51,828 nucleotides of DNA from Candidatus Hydrogenedentota bacterium (GTDB taxonomy: Bacteria; Hydrogenedentota; Hydrogenedentia; Hydrogenedentales; CAILVY01). Shown piece by piece: positions 8,822-19,100 of the stretch; position 1 is the first letter of the stretch, and each line of letters starts with the position of its first letter. The stretch is from positions 1 through 51,828 of the forward strand of contig JAKQOG010000210.1 in NCBI GenBank assembly GCA_029565395.1, written 5' to 3'. The translations under genes and the position numbers were made by a program. The notes beneath the pieces were generated by a model. It saw nothing but the letters and a program-made list of their open reading frames with translations, was not told where the DNA came from and searched no databases.

Positions 8822-9187
8822 TCAATGGCCAAAAAGATATTTCACGATTAGATCCCGGAGATCGTTTTCCAAGTGGGTTTTGGGAAAACAAGCGGTGGCT
8901 TGGCATTTGTTTAACCGGCGTGAATCCACATCATCGTCTGAAAGGATAATGATTGGGAGGCCGGGGGGGGATTGAGGATCGTCCCGGAGAAGTCTGCAGG
9001 TCTCGAAGGCATTAAAGATGGGCAATGTGGGATCGAGGAAGACAAGCTGGGGTTGATCCGACAACACGAGATCGCAGGCCTCCTTCCCATCCAGTGCCCA
9101 CAGGAGAGCATGGCCTTGCGCATTGATTTCCGCGGCAAATATGCTTTGCAGCGTTGCATCGGGAGTGGCAATCAAAATAACAGCCAT
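8822..9187 (-). CDS. Single-domain response-regulator receiver protein, degenerate acidic pocket
   Basis: A 121-residue CheY-like protein with no output domain. The start at 9187 is chosen because AAGGAA sits about nine bases upstream and the beta-1 strand (MAVILIATP) begins at once. The phosphoacceptor Asp52 (VFLDPTLP), the Ser83 at the switch position (IILSDDD) and the Lys103 (FPK) are present. The usual pair of N-terminal acidic residues that bind magnesium is reduced to one aspartate (ATPD, Asp10). Phosphorylation may therefore be weak or absent. No histidine kinase lies nearby, so any partner is encoded elsewhere. The gene ends with no gap against the hydrolase and is divergent from the secreted STN-like gene. 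Confidence 0.8.
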   Translation of the reverse strand: MAVILIATPDATLQSIFAAEINAQGHALLWALDGKEACDLVLSDQPQLVFLDPTLPIFNAFETCRLLRDDPQSPPGLPIIILSDDDVDSRRLNKCQATACFPKTHLENDLRDLIVKYLFGH

Positions 9188-9247
9188 AATCCATTTCCTT
9201 AGCGTTACAGAAAGATGGTAACAGTCCCTTGGCATGTTCCGCAATAC

Positions 9248-9276
9248 TTGACATGCGTTTATCCCGCCCCTAGAAT
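9248..9276 (+). promoter_or_regulatory. Sigma-70-type promoter for the STN-like gene
   Basis: TTGACA at 9248-9253, a 17-base spacer, then TAGAAT at 9271-9276. The predicted transcription start is near 9283, about 19 bases before the chosen ATG at 9302. Confidence 0.7.
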
Positions 9277-9301
9277 GGAATGAATGAACGGAGGTCGTGC
9301 T

Positions 9302-10276
9302 ATGTGGATACGAGCCTGGGTGATCGGGTGTTTATGTGTATGTTTGGCAACGGGCTTTGCCATGGCTCAGGGATCCTCTGACGGAGCGGTTTCACCCGAT
9401 CCGACGGCAGGTGGAGCCGGTGATTCCGGTAAAAGCGTATTATCCCGGGATCCGGGAGAATCTCCAGGAGGATCTGAAGTTCGGGAAGGCACTACCCCGC
9501 CGCCGCCAAGAAAATTGGGGAAATCCGCAGAAGGGGAGGATACGAATAAGGAAGTAGAAAAGGAAGCGTCTTCGGCCAAAGAGAGCCCCCCGGTAAAGTT
9601 GGAAGGTGATATTATTACATTAAAGACGGGTACAACTTTATCGAGTGTGCAGGTGATGAAAGAAACACCGCTGACGGTGGTGGTCCGGATTCGGGAAGGT
9701 GTTCCACCGTTGGAGCTTCCGAGGCGTCAAGTAGTATCCATTAAGTATGATGATATCGATCCCAACCGTCAGCCACAGGCCAGTTCCGCCCCGCCGCAGG
9801 CGCCCCCCCCCGACATGTTTAAGGCAGAGGAATTGTCTCCGGAATTTCATCGGAAGATCACCGCGCCGCTTTCAGAACAGCCTCTTTCATTTCAGCAAGC
9901 GGATTGCGCGCAGATGCTTCAAGATCTCAGCAAGAAAGCAGGAATTAATTTGGAAATAAACGATGCGGCAAAACCTTTGTTCCCCAAGGAACCCGTTTGC
10001 AGTTTCGAAATAAAACCGGGCACTTCGTTATTGTCATTTTTACAGGATATGTTCATTAAGGCCTATCCCGAACTTAAAGCGTTATACCCCTTTGATAAAG
10101 TGATGATAACTAGCAAAGCGGCGGCGGAGGAACAGGCCTCTTCTTCGCCTGCGTCACCTCCCTCAGAAGCGCCTGCACCACCCAAGGAAGTGTCCTCTAC
10201 CCCCGCGGCTGACGGGTCCGGTGAAGCGCCAGCGAATCCCGGTGCGGCTCCTTCCGCCCCAGACACCCCGAAATGA
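9302..10276 (+). CDS. Secreted protein with STN-like domain
   Basis: A 324-residue exported protein. ATG 9302 has GGAGGT six bases upstream and begins a signal peptide (MWIRAWVIGCLCVCLATGFA, cleavage after AMA). A low-complexity Ser/Gly/Pro/Glu region follows to about residue 95. A small beta domain (about 98-155) contains LKTGTTL and LPRRQVVSIKYDD. Residues about 185-270 resemble the secretin/TonB short N-terminal (STN) domain: a block of the type PLSFQQAD..MLQDLSKKAGINLEI. The C-terminus is an Ala/Pro/Ser-rich tail. No membrane segment or secretin channel follows, so a soluble periplasmic or surface role is likely. Exact function is unknown. Confidence 0.75.
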   Translation: MWIRAWVIGCLCVCLATGFAMAQGSSDGAVSPDPTAGGAGDSGKSVLSRDPGESPGGSEVREGTTPPPPRKLGKSAEGEDTNKEVEKEASSAKESPPVKLEGDIITLKTGTTLSSVQVMKETPLTVVVRIREGVPPLELPRRQVVSIKYDDIDPNRQPQASSAPPQAPPPDMFKAEELSPEFHRKITAPLSEQPLSFQQADCAQMLQDLSKKAGINLEINDAAKPLFPKEPVCSFEIKPGTSLLSFLQDMFIKAYPELKALYPFDKVMITSKAAAEEQASSSPASPPSEAPAPPKEVSSTPAADGSGEAPANPGAAPSAPDTPK

Positions 10277-10300
10277 AAAAGCCGAAACGAGGGTTTCGGC
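10271..10300 (-). terminator. Intrinsic terminator of the zinc-ribbon gene
   Basis: On the minus strand, GCCGAAAC and GTTTCGGC pair as an 8-bp stem around a 4-base loop (10281-10300) and are followed by a T-run (TTTTTCATTT). It lies about 30 bases past the stop at 10333. The stem may also serve the converging plus-strand gene, which ends just before it. Confidence 0.7.
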
Positions 10301-10332
10301 ACAAATAAAGTCTTTGGAGAGGCGGTAAAGAA

Positions 10333-10806
10333 TCAGGACTCTTCTTCGAATTCCTCCGGAGATCCATTGAGGTCGAGCGCAGCTTCGTCGTCGAAGGCAA
10401 GATCCTCGCTTACATCAGGCAAGGCTTCTGTCTCGCTTTCCACCGCTATTACCTCTTCACTTGCGGTCTCGTCCTCCGCTCGAATCTCACTTTCCAGAGG
10501 TTCGGCATCTTCGGCTATCGGCACATGATCGAGCCCGAAATCCAGTTCGGTGATTCCGCCTTCATCGAAGGTTTCTTCCTCTTCCATCCCTTCCATGTCC
10601 ACCATGGACAGTTCATTTTCAAGATTCGTTTTTCCAATCCGTTGCGGACGGCGCTTTAACCGGGGAGGCTGTACTAACTGGCCTTCCGCACCACCCATTT
10701 TAACCAATTCGACATTTGGACATGTGGGACATTTGAAGTTCAGCTTCTGTGCGCCCCATTCCACAAAACGGCGCTCACATTTAGGACATTGATACTTCAC
10801 GGGCAT
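10333..10806 (-). CDS. Zinc-ribbon protein with long acidic tail
   Basis: A 157-residue cytoplasmic protein. The N-terminus carries a CPKC ... CPTC pair (residues 7-10 and 26-29), a zinc ribbon of the FmdB/RNA-polymerase-subunit kind. A basic linker follows (RLKRRPQRIGK, about 49-59). The remaining hundred residues are strongly acidic and low-complexity, rich in Glu and Asp, with no recognised domain. AAGGA lies about ten bases before the ATG. Proteins with a zinc ribbon and an acidic tail are common in planctomycetes and remain largely uncharacterised. A role in nucleic-acid or protein binding is possible but not shown. Confidence 0.75.
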   Translation of the reverse strand: MPVKYQCPKCERRFVEWGAQKLNFKCPTCPNVELVKMGGAEGQLVQPPRLKRRPQRIGKTNLENELSMVDMEGMEEEETFDEGGITELDFGLDHVPIAEDAEPLESEIRAEDETASEEVIAVESETEALPDVSEDLAFDDEAALDLNGSPEEFEEES

Positions 10807-11076
10807 CGCCGGAATTCCTTTCTTTTCGTTTTTCCATGGCTTCCCCTTGTAAGGGAGCGCCAGATTATAACAGAACCGTTAGGTCAATAAAAGGGGGGGG
10901 AAGTCGGGGCCATAATTCTGAAATTCCCTGCAAAAAGGCTTCTGTTTTCCTGGATCCACGAAAAACCTCCTCCAAATGGCGAATTATGGAGCGGGAAGGT
11001 TGTCAAAAAAGTTGAAGGACGTTTTTACGCAGGATTTTCTAGGGAGACTAGGAGGAAAAAAGCGCGTAATCTGTTC

Positions 11077-11105
11077 TTGACATTTCTCATGGAGTGGGGT
11101 AAACT
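11077..11105 (+). promoter_or_regulatory. Sigma-70-type promoter without an assigned gene
   Basis: TTGACA at 11077-11082, a 17-base spacer, and TAAACT at 11100-11105. Transcription would start near 11112, about 450 bases before the first supported gene in that direction. Confidence 0.5.
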
Positions 11106-11433
11106 GTTTACAAAGTGGTGAATTTTCTGTTTCTTGAAGGTTGTTGCGCGAAGTAATCACGCAAAATCGGAGGATTGGAGCCTTGGTACACATTAAACGG
11201 TTAAGTTCGGGAACCCCGAAGCAGGGGAATGCATGGCAAGAGTTTATGTGCGCGTTTGCAGTAGCCATTAATGCCTTGCTTTCGGCCATGGGCGGTTCTT
11301 CTCCAGTGTTTGTGTTTGTAGAAGATAAGTGTGATATTCCACAGCCGAATGACACTTCCTCCTAACATCGAAAGAGCCTTTCCGTGCAATGGCACGCCGG
11401 GGTAGAGAAATGCCGTGGCGGCCAGGAAAACTC

Positions 11434-11462
11434 TTGACAACTTGAATGGTTTCGCGCATACT
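11434..11462 (+). promoter_or_regulatory. Sigma-70-type promoter for the lipoprotein operon
   Basis: TTGACA at 11434-11439, a 17-base spacer, and CATACT at 11457-11462, about 100 bases before the ATG of the LRR lipoprotein. I see no other strong promoter between the three lipoprotein genes. Confidence 0.65.
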
Positions 11463-11565
11463 AAGAGTTAAAAATGCAGTTTAAGGCAGCGGCAGGGGAT
11501 GTGGCCTTGCCCAAGTGCCTGTAAATAGTAAGGTTTGAGGAAAGTCGGCGAGAGAGGTAACTGCC

Positions 11566-12174
11566 ATGAGAAAGACCCTCGCGTATAGATGGGCATTGCT
11601 GGGAGTGGCCGTGGGGCTGCTGGTGGGATTAAGCGGGTGCCCCTTCTTTGTGTTTTTCCCGGACGATGCCCTGGACTCTGCGGTACGAGCAAGTATCAGC
11701 AAGCCCTTTGGCTTGCTGACGGTATTGGATCTGGCTCAAGTGACGGAGATCCAGGCCTCGAATCTGGATATTGTAAATCTCGAGGGCCTTCAATATTGCC
11801 CCTCATTAATGAGATTGAATTTGACGAATAATGCGATTCAGTCTATTACTCCCTTGACGGGATTGACGAATCTGACATGGTTGGAACTGGGCGGCAACAA
11901 AATAACTAACATAGAACCCTTGGCAGGGCTATTCTTTTTAGAATATCTGGATTTGTGGGGTTCTGACAACGATATTCGGGATTGGTCGGCGTTGGTGGCG
12001 AATGCACAAGCGGGCGGGCTTGGCGCAGGGGATACCGTGACATTGGGTATCGAGTGGACGATCGATCCAGAGACAGAGACGGTTTATGATGAGTTCAAAG
12101 AAACGTATCAAGCGTTGAAGGATGCGGGTGTAGATGTATTTTTTGCAGAGGAAGATGGGACTTTGGTCAAGTAA
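11566..12174 (+). CDS. Leucine-rich-repeat lipoprotein
   Basis: A 202-residue lipoprotein. The signal peptide ends in the lipobox LSGC, with the lipidated Cys25 followed by Pro-Phe. The lack of Asp after Cys argues for outer-membrane or surface delivery in a diderm. Residues about 35-140 are internalin-type leucine-rich repeats of about 22 residues (blocks such as LMRLNLTNNAIQSI and LTWLELGGNKITNI), a fold used for protein binding. The C-terminal 55 residues lack repeats. GAGAGGT stands about seven bases before the ATG. It heads the group with the two giant lipoproteins, 79 bases before the next start, so co-expression is likely. The partner is unknown. Confidence 0.85.
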   Translation: MRKTLAYRWALLGVAVGLLVGLSGCPFFVFFPDDALDSAVRASISKPFGLLTVLDLAQVTEIQASNLDIVNLEGLQYCPSLMRLNLTNNAIQSITPLTGLTNLTWLELGGNKITNIEPLAGLFFLEYLDLWGSDNDIRDWSALVANAQAGGLGAGDTVTLGIEWTIDPETETVYDEFKETYQALKDAGVDVFFAEEDGTLVK

Positions 12175-12253
12175 CGGAAGGCCGGCAGTGCCAGGATATA
12201 AAGAAACGTAGATGTCGGCGCCTAGGAAAAACAGTGGTAAAGAGGTGTTTCGT

Positions 12254-15200
12254 ATGACGGTTCGAGTGCCTCATCTTCAGGCCATGGCGCTGGTGCTTGC
12301 CTTGGTGGTGCTTGCCGGATGTCCGTTCACCCCCCAATTATTGGTAACACCCGGGGCACTAGCGTTTGGCACGTCAAGTGTCACCAAGTCCATCGTGGTG
12401 GATAATGCAGGAGGAGGAACGCTCTCGTGGCAGGTGCAGGAATTATCCCGTGCCAACGAGGATGCACAATGGGTTGTGGAGGATGTTTCGTGGCTGAGTG
12501 TAACACCGGGTTCCGGCACGACCCAAACAGAACTTGATCATGTGTTTGTGAACGCGATCCGCGCGGGCCAGGCAGTAGGTGAATACCGGAACGCGGCCCT
12601 TCAGATTACTTCCAATGGCGGCGTGGCGGTTGTTCCGGTTTCAATGGATATCGAGCCCACCTTGTTAGTGACGCCGGAGGAACTGGCCCTTTCTGCCGGG
12701 CAGACGTCAGCGCAGTTTACGATAATAAACACAGGAACCGCAGCGTCAATGTGGGAAGTGTTGTATTTGGAGGATCCGGACAACCTTGAGACGGCGATTT
12801 CCCTGCCGGAAGATCTTTTAGTGACACCCAATCCCAGCACGACGGCCGCGGGACAGAACACCCAGGTAACGGTGAATTGGGCGGAGGGGCGGGAGGATTT
12901 TTATCTGCTGGTTCAGTCTGTGGCGGGCACGGCGGTGGTTTCATTCCTGTTTGGTTCGGGCGTGGAAGGCCTGACGGTGAGCCCGGATGTCCTGACGTTA
13001 TATGTGGATGATTCGGAAACGGGAGAAGGAGAAACGGTGGTGGAACAGGCCGCCACGACGTTGACGATTGCGAATACGGGTTCGGAGGCACATTCGTGGA
13101 CTATTGAGGTTGCCTCGTTGGTGAATCCATCCGAAACGCCGGCGATAGGGGTAAATCCCAGTACGGGTCAGACCTTAGTGGGGGAGGAATCGGAAGTGGC
13201 GGTGAGGGTGACGGATGCCGGGAGGATTGTGGCAGGGAGCGGTAATTATGATCTACTGCTTCGGTCGGAGGGTAGTTTTCTTCGGATTCCGATTATCATA
13301 GAAATCATGCGTCTGCCGGAGATTGCGTTATCGGAACCGCCGCAGACGAGTGCGAGCCGGCCGGAGATTATCGCAATCAATGAATTGGATTTTGGGCGGG
13401 ATAAGATCCAGGCCACCTTCTGGATTGCCAATGTCGGTCCCCGTGGGTCATATCTGTATTTTGACATTGTGAATGGAGACGCCGGTTTGGAGAATCCGGT
13501 GATTGTGGATGTGAATCCATCGCAAGGGGGTGCAAACGGCGAAGATGGGAATTCTGAGGATTATTTTCATCCGGAATTGGATAATGTGTTGATAGATGGA
13601 CGGGAAATTACCGTCACGATCGATCGGAATAATCTTCAGGAGGATGTGGAATATCATGAGTTGACGGTGAGGGCCACCGATATCGATTATGCCAACACCC
13701 TGGATGCGATGGAGGAAAAGACGCTTCAAATACGCGTGGAACGCCCGCCCATGACCGTGGAAGGCGCCATCAACCGGAGCCGTCCCCCCTATGTGATGCG
13801 GTTCGTGTTTTTGCTGCGTGACACCTTGGGAAAAGTGATTCCCACCCGTTCTCAAGAAGAACTGGATCGGATTTCATTCACCGTTCAAGAGGATGGCCAA
13901 GAGTTGGACATGGATGAAACCAGTCTGTTTATTACAGGACCGGATAATTTGCGGGTTAACCTGGTGCTGATGCTCGATTATACGGGGAGCATGTACAACG
14001 CAGGGGTGGATGATACGGTGAGCCCCCTGGAACCGGGGGAGGCGCTTGAGCACGTCAAGGAAGCGGCGAAAAAGTTTTTAGACGATCTCCCGCCCAGTTA
14101 TCGTGTCGCCTTGATGTATTATTTTGATCGTCAGCAGCCCAGCCGTTTGATGCATGCATTTTCAACGGATCGCGACGTATTGAAGGCGTCTATTGATGCC
14201 TTTGTGGTTCCCTACCATGGCGTTTCGGATATCCGGGATGCGGTTAAAAATGGGATTGACGTACTGGCGGCGGAAGATTCGGCGGACACGTTGCCGTTTG
14301 ATGAAGCCGATATACGGGCCTTGGTGTTTATCAGTGACGGGATTGATAATGCATCTATTGCCGCAGTAAGCGATGTCACGGATGCGGCGAAGGATGCGCG
14401 GGTTCGCTTGTATCCGTTGGGATACAATGCGGGCAGTGCGGTGAATTCGGCGGATTTGGTGGTGATGGCCAATGACAGTGGTGGTCATTTCTATAATGCG
14501 GGGAGTGTGGAGAATCTGGCGAAACTTTTGTCGAGTGAAAAATCGCTTTCTCTGGAACCCGTGGCGATATCCGCGGAGAACCGTGTGTATTTTGATGTCG
14601 TGAACAGCGGCAAGGCCATTATGACGTGGTCCGCCGCTGCACAAGAAGGCGTGAACTGGATGGCGGAGGTATTGCCTTCCGGCGGTGATTTGCAGCCGGG
14701 CAGCCATGCAACGGTGTCGGTGCGGGTGGATCCCCTGACAATAGGCGCAAATCTAACAGCACTAGGGAACTTGAATATTACATCAAATGATGGATCCGGC
14801 ACGGCCACGGTTCGCGTGGATGTGGGCGCTGATCCGAGCGTAGCTCAATCGGTAACAGTAGAGTTGTGGGATGAACCGGGTTTGATATGGAATGAATTGC
14901 GCAATCAGATTGTGTTGACGTATATAACGCCTCAGCAGGAAGGCGGAAAATATTCCGTTCGCGCGGAATATAAACAGCCGGATGACACCACCATAGCGGG
15001 TATTTTTGAGGAAGATGCGGTGTTTTATCATGGCGATGTGCGGGGCGGCCAAGTGGCCATGAGCACCACTGGTATTTACACGGATCCAGTGGAGTCTGAT
15101 CCCAATTTGGCCACGAGGGCGGAGGTGTATGTGCGAACGGATTACGTGCCGCGTGATGTGACGCGCATGACGATGCGGTTCTTCCTGGGATCGCCTCCCA

Positions 15201-16051
15201 ATCTTCCTCTGGCGGAAGCCGCATTGCGTGCAAATGCCCAGATGAAAGTGGAATTGGCGCCGGGCGGCCTGTTGGTATCAGATGATCCCTTCCGTCCTTC
15301 GTGGCGTCTCTTGCAGGGAAGCGACGGAGTGTACAACGTACTTACGAGCCAGGACAATCCGCTGCCGTACGGTGCATTTGGCAATTTGCTCAAGATAACC
15401 ATTACAGGCTTGCATGAATTTGTCCATGCTTTTGACGGGTTATCGCGTCAACCGGAGTTCTTTGTGGAAATGCGCATGGATAACCAGATTTATGTTTCGC
15501 CGGAGACGCCAACGCATCCCTCGAAGACGATATATTTTCTATATCCCGCCGGACCTACTTTCCCGGATCGAAAATTGTCGGTGAGCACGTTTTTTGACAA
15601 TGCCCCACCCGCTCGGAATGCCTTGTTACTGGCCGATCCGGGGATTTCACCGGAAGCTGAGAATGCCTGGGATCGGGATGAAGATGGTTTGCCGGATTTC
15701 AATGATCCTTATCCGGACCGGGATGATTTGCCGGGTGTGCTTGCGGTACCGAATCCCTTGGAAATCACGTCAACGGATACAGAAGGCGTGTTAACGCTGC
15801 AGAATAATCGTCTGGATACCTTTACGTGGTCGCTGATTGCACCATCGTTGCCCTCGTGGGTTTCGAATGTTTTGTATGGCGAGACGTTGGAGCCGGCGGG
15901 CGATGTTGTTTTAGCGCCGGGCGAATCCGAAACAATACATTTATTTGTGGATCGTACAGGTGTGCCGTCGGGATATGCCCAGGCGACAATTCAAATACAA
16001 ACGGATATATTTGGCACGGAACACGTGCTTACTACGTTGATAGTCCCTTAA
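12254..16051 (+). CDS. Giant lipoprotein: BACON-like repeats, VWA domain and an unnamed beta domain
   Basis: A 1265-residue lipoprotein. ATG 12254 is chosen over 12212 because AGAGGTG lies six bases upstream and a signal peptide with lipobox LAGC (Cys23) follows at once. From about residue 28 come BACON/choice-of-anchor-type beta repeats (LLVTPGALAFG ... WLSVTPGSG style). A von Willebrand A domain spans about 565-760, with a metal site of altered form, D-x-T-x-S at Asp575-Ser579, and SDG at Asp695. After another BACON-like unit, residues about 865-1115 form a beta-rich region shared with the next gene, then a calcium-type DxDxDG-like loop (DRDEDGLPDFND) and a final BACON-like unit. VWA domains usually bind proteins through a metal ion, so an adhesive surface role is inferred. 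It lies 86 bases before the next gene's start. Confidence 0.85.
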   Translation: MTVRVPHLQAMALVLALVVLAGCPFTPQLLVTPGALAFGTSSVTKSIVVDNAGGGTLSWQVQELSRANEDAQWVVEDVSWLSVTPGSGTTQTELDHVFVNAIRAGQAVGEYRNAALQITSNGGVAVVPVSMDIEPTLLVTPEELALSAGQTSAQFTIINTGTAASMWEVLYLEDPDNLETAISLPEDLLVTPNPSTTAAGQNTQVTVNWAEGREDFYLLVQSVAGTAVVSFLFGSGVEGLTVSPDVLTLYVDDSETGEGETVVEQAATTLTIANTGSEAHSWTIEVASLVNPSETPAIGVNPSTGQTLVGEESEVAVRVTDAGRIVAGSGNYDLLLRSEGSFLRIPIIIEIMRLPEIALSEPPQTSASRPEIIAINELDFGRDKIQATFWIANVGPRGSYLYFDIVNGDAGLENPVIVDVNPSQGGANGEDGNSEDYFHPELDNVLIDGREITVTIDRNNLQEDVEYHELTVRATDIDYANTLDAMEEKTLQIRVERPPMTVEGAINRSRPPYVMRFVFLLRDTLGKVIPTRSQEELDRISFTVQEDGQELDMDETSLFITGPDNLRVNLVLMLDYTGSMYNAGVDDTVSPLEPGEALEHVKEAAKKFLDDLPPSYRVALMYYFDRQQPSRLMHAFSTDRDVLKASIDAFVVPYHGVSDIRDAVKNGIDVLAAEDSADTLPFDEADIRALVFISDGIDNASIAAVSDVTDAAKDARVRLYPLGYNAGSAVNSADLVVMANDSGGHFYNAGSVENLAKLLSSEKSLSLEPVAISAENRVYFDVVNSGKAIMTWSAAAQEGVNWMAEVLPSGGDLQPGSHATVSVRVDPLTIGANLTALGNLNITSNDGSGTATVRVDVGADPSVAQSVTVELWDEPGLIWNELRNQIVLTYITPQQEGGKYSVRAEYKQPDDTTIAGIFEEDAVFYHGDVRGGQVAMSTTGIYTDPVESDPNLATRAEVYVRTDYVPRDVTRMTMRFFLGSPPNLPLAEAALRANAQMKVELAPGGLLVSDDPFRPSWRLLQGSDGVYNVLTSQDNPLPYGAFGNLLKITITGLHEFVHAFDGLSRQPEFFVEMRMDNQIYVSPETPTHPSKTIYFLYPAGPTFPDRKLSVSTFFDNAPPARNALLLADPGISPEAENAWDRDEDGLPDFNDPYPDRDDLPGVLAVPNPLEITSTDTEGVLTLQNNRLDTFTWSLIAPSLPSWVSNVLYGETLEPAGDVVLAPGESETIHLFVDRTGVPSGYAQATIQIQTDIFGTEHVLTTLIVP

Positions 16052-16137
16052 CGAACGCTGCCGTATGGGATGGCAGGAATGGTGCCTGCGAACCAAAGAA
16101 GGCATGGCGTTGGAGAAGTGAAGGTAAGGAGTTCGGT

Positions 16138-19100
16138 ATGCCGCGCACACGATATTGGCTGATGCCGTTAGGGTTCACCCTCGTGCTCGCCGTTCTGTCC
16201 GGATGCCCGTCCCAATTGATGGTGGAACCGGGATCTGTATCTTTCGGTACGGGCACGCCCTCCGTTAATATACGTGTGCATAACACGGGTTCCGGGGTAT
16301 TGTCATGGGAGGCGCAGGAAAATATTCCATGGTTGGTAATGGAAACGGTGGATGCGCCTGGGAAGCAATCTTCGACGTTGACGGGGAGCATAACGACTGA
16401 TATCGATGTTATTCAACTAACGGTTCTGCGCGAGTTGTTGCCTTTGGATGTGCCGGATCGCATCTCGCGCGGTGAAATTGTTTTTACGTCAAACGGGGGA
16501 GATCAAGTGGTTCCGGTGAGCGCTACCGCGCAAGGGATTCCGGAACTTCAGGTAACGCCGGAGGAGCTTGATTTCGGCGCTACGGAGACCGAGGCGCACC
16601 TTCAGATTAACAATACGGGTCAAGAAACTCTTAATTGGACCATTACCGCGGCCACGGGGGGCGCTTGGCTTACGGTCATCCCATCTTCGGGATCATTGGC
16701 TGTTGGTTCTGTTCCCGTACAGGTGACGGTAAAAGCTACCCGCGCGGGATTGACCGGAGGCTCTCATGAGACCACCCTCACGGTTTCTTCCGACGGCGGA
16801 GATTTTCAAATCCCCGCGCGGATTGACGTGCCTCCTTTTACGGTACTGCCTGCCCTGCTTGATTTTGGCGGGTTGGAAACAGGATCTACTCAAATTTTGA
16901 ATATTACAAACGGGGCGACGGTCCCGACGGCGATTTCGTTGGAAGCACTAACGGATTCGGGTGGCGCTTGGCTAAGTGTAACGCCGCTTCTTTCGACCAT
17001 AGCGGGTTCTGGCTTGCTTCAAGCAACGGTAGCGGTGAATCCGGCGGGATTGACTCCGGCCAGTTACACCGGACGCATCCGTGTGACCGCGACGGCAAGC
17101 GACTATTCGATCGAAGTGCCGGTGTCGATGAGTGTCACCGGTTTTACCGTTTCACCCGGACTTCTGGATTTTGGAAGCATAACCGCTTCGGCTTCCAATA
17201 CGATTTCTTTGGAAAATTTAGGGGTGCAACCGATTGACTGGGGTGTTTCCGTGCCTCCTTCTGCCGTGGATTGGCTAAGTCTCAACAAGACTTCGGGGAC
17301 GTTAGTGGCTACGGATACGGTACAAGTGACGGTGAATCCTCTCGTGGTGGATCCTGGAACGAAAGAAGCCTCACTGGTATTTGTATTTGGAACGAGTCAG
17401 CGGACGGTATTGGTGCGTATGACACGTCCGCGTCCAGCAGCGCTCACTGTCGAACCGAGCAATATTGATTTTGGGCAAATGGTGAGCGAGCAGTTGGTGG
17501 GCATCTGGAATGATGGCATTGGGACGGTGCACTGGCAAATTGACACGGCGGGCTTTCCGGCATGGTTGAGTTTGACGCCGGTGGATGCCGGAGGGATTGC
17601 TTCGGGTACGGTCAGTGGAGACGTGACGGATGCGATCACGCTTCGGGTGCATCGCGATTTGGCGCCCGCGGGCGAATATGATTTCAGCTATTCATTCGTG
17701 GTGGAAGCTTCGGGCGACAGTACGGTGCCTGCTACGGTAGCCGTAAAAATGAGCATTGCCAAGCTGCCGGAAATCGTGCTTGAAGCGGACGGATTGACGG
17801 AGGGCGGCATTGCGTATGTCAATTTGGACACAACGGAAACGGAAAGCACGTTTTATATTCGCAATGAAGGGGTAAGCGATCTCTCTTGGAGCATTGATCT
17901 TACCGAGGCGCCCAAATGGATTTCATCCCTGTCGCCTTCGCAGGGCAATCTCAGTCCCGGCATTCAACAGACCATTACGGTCACGATTGTTCGGGAAGGG
18001 CTCAGTTATGTCGGCGCCCAATATCTTCTGGCCGTGGTATCCAATGATCCCATTCATGCTGAGATACCGCTGTTGGTGGAAGTTCAGGTGCCCAAGGTGG
18101 TGGTGATCGGTGTAACTCCCCACAGCCTTGCTTTTGGCCTTTATGCGAATTCGGACACCATCGGTGTAGCGAATCTTGGCGATCCGGATACAATACTTAA
18201 CTTCAGGGTAACTCCCACGAAGGAATGGTTGTCCGTATCGCCGGAAACAGGCGCAAGTCTCGGTGTGGTTGGAGAAATCAAGGATTGGCAGGCGATCAGC
18301 GTTTCCATTGACCGGACGAAATTGGAAGGGGAGGGCGCTTCGGCGAAACTGGTCGTCACCGCGTTTGAAATTGTAGACGGACGGCAAGTGCCCATAGAAG
18401 ACGTTGAGCAGGTGGAAATAAATGTATCGGTGCAGGCAGCCAGTTTGACGATTGAAACGGGACTGCCACGGTTGCGCGTGCCGTCATTGGTGCGCTTTGT
18501 GTTATTGATGCGAAATATTCAGTACCAGGCATTGCCTATCCCGGAATCGTTGCTGGGCGCGGTCGGCGATCAATTTGCCATTTTCGAGAAAAATGTCCAA
18601 TTGGATCTTACGGAGACGAATCAGTTCTTGACCAGTTCGAATCGCATACGCGGCAATTTGATGATTCTGTTGGATTATTCGGGCAGCATGCAGGCGGCGG
18701 TGCATCAGTTAGGAGATGATTTCCTGACAGGTGAAGCGGATTGGCTGCAAGCGGTGTATGAAAACGCCATATCCAAATTAATAGACGAATTGCCGTCGAA
18801 TTATGACGTAGGTTTGGCCATATTCAATGAGCGAGGCACGGATGGCGTCAGGGTGATTCGCGAGAATGAAACCGCGCCGAAGTTCACGTCAGATAAGACA
18901 GTGCTGCATCAGCGGTTAGAAAGTATTTATGTGGTGGATAATGGGGCGACCATGCTGCTGCCTGCCTTGGAATCCGCCGGATTGGAATTGGCGCGAGCGG
19001 ATTGGGCAAATAATTTTATTCCATTTGATGATGCGGATGTCCGAGGGATCATCTGCTTTACGGACGGCAATATGACGACACCGCCGGGGATTGTCACGGA

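Larger units (their letters stand above)
10807..11565. other. Gap without a supported gene; contains two promoters
   Basis: No frame here has a recognisable domain. A plus-strand frame from a TTG at 11141 to 11365 and a minus-strand frame at 10984-11355 overlap and look like chance. Two plus-strand promoter matches (11077-11105 and 11434-11462) are described separately. The first could drive an untranslated RNA or leader across 11112-11430; the second belongs to the lipoprotein operon. Confidence 0.55.

Noticed and set aside
11141..11365. 74-codon frame starting at TTG
   Set aside because: No ribosome-binding site, no recognisable domain, and a minus-strand frame overlaps the same bases.
14836..14858. 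tRNA-like phrase GCGTAGCTCAATCGGTAAC
   Set aside because: It lies inside the first giant lipoprotein gene and lacks the rest of a tRNA cloverleaf.
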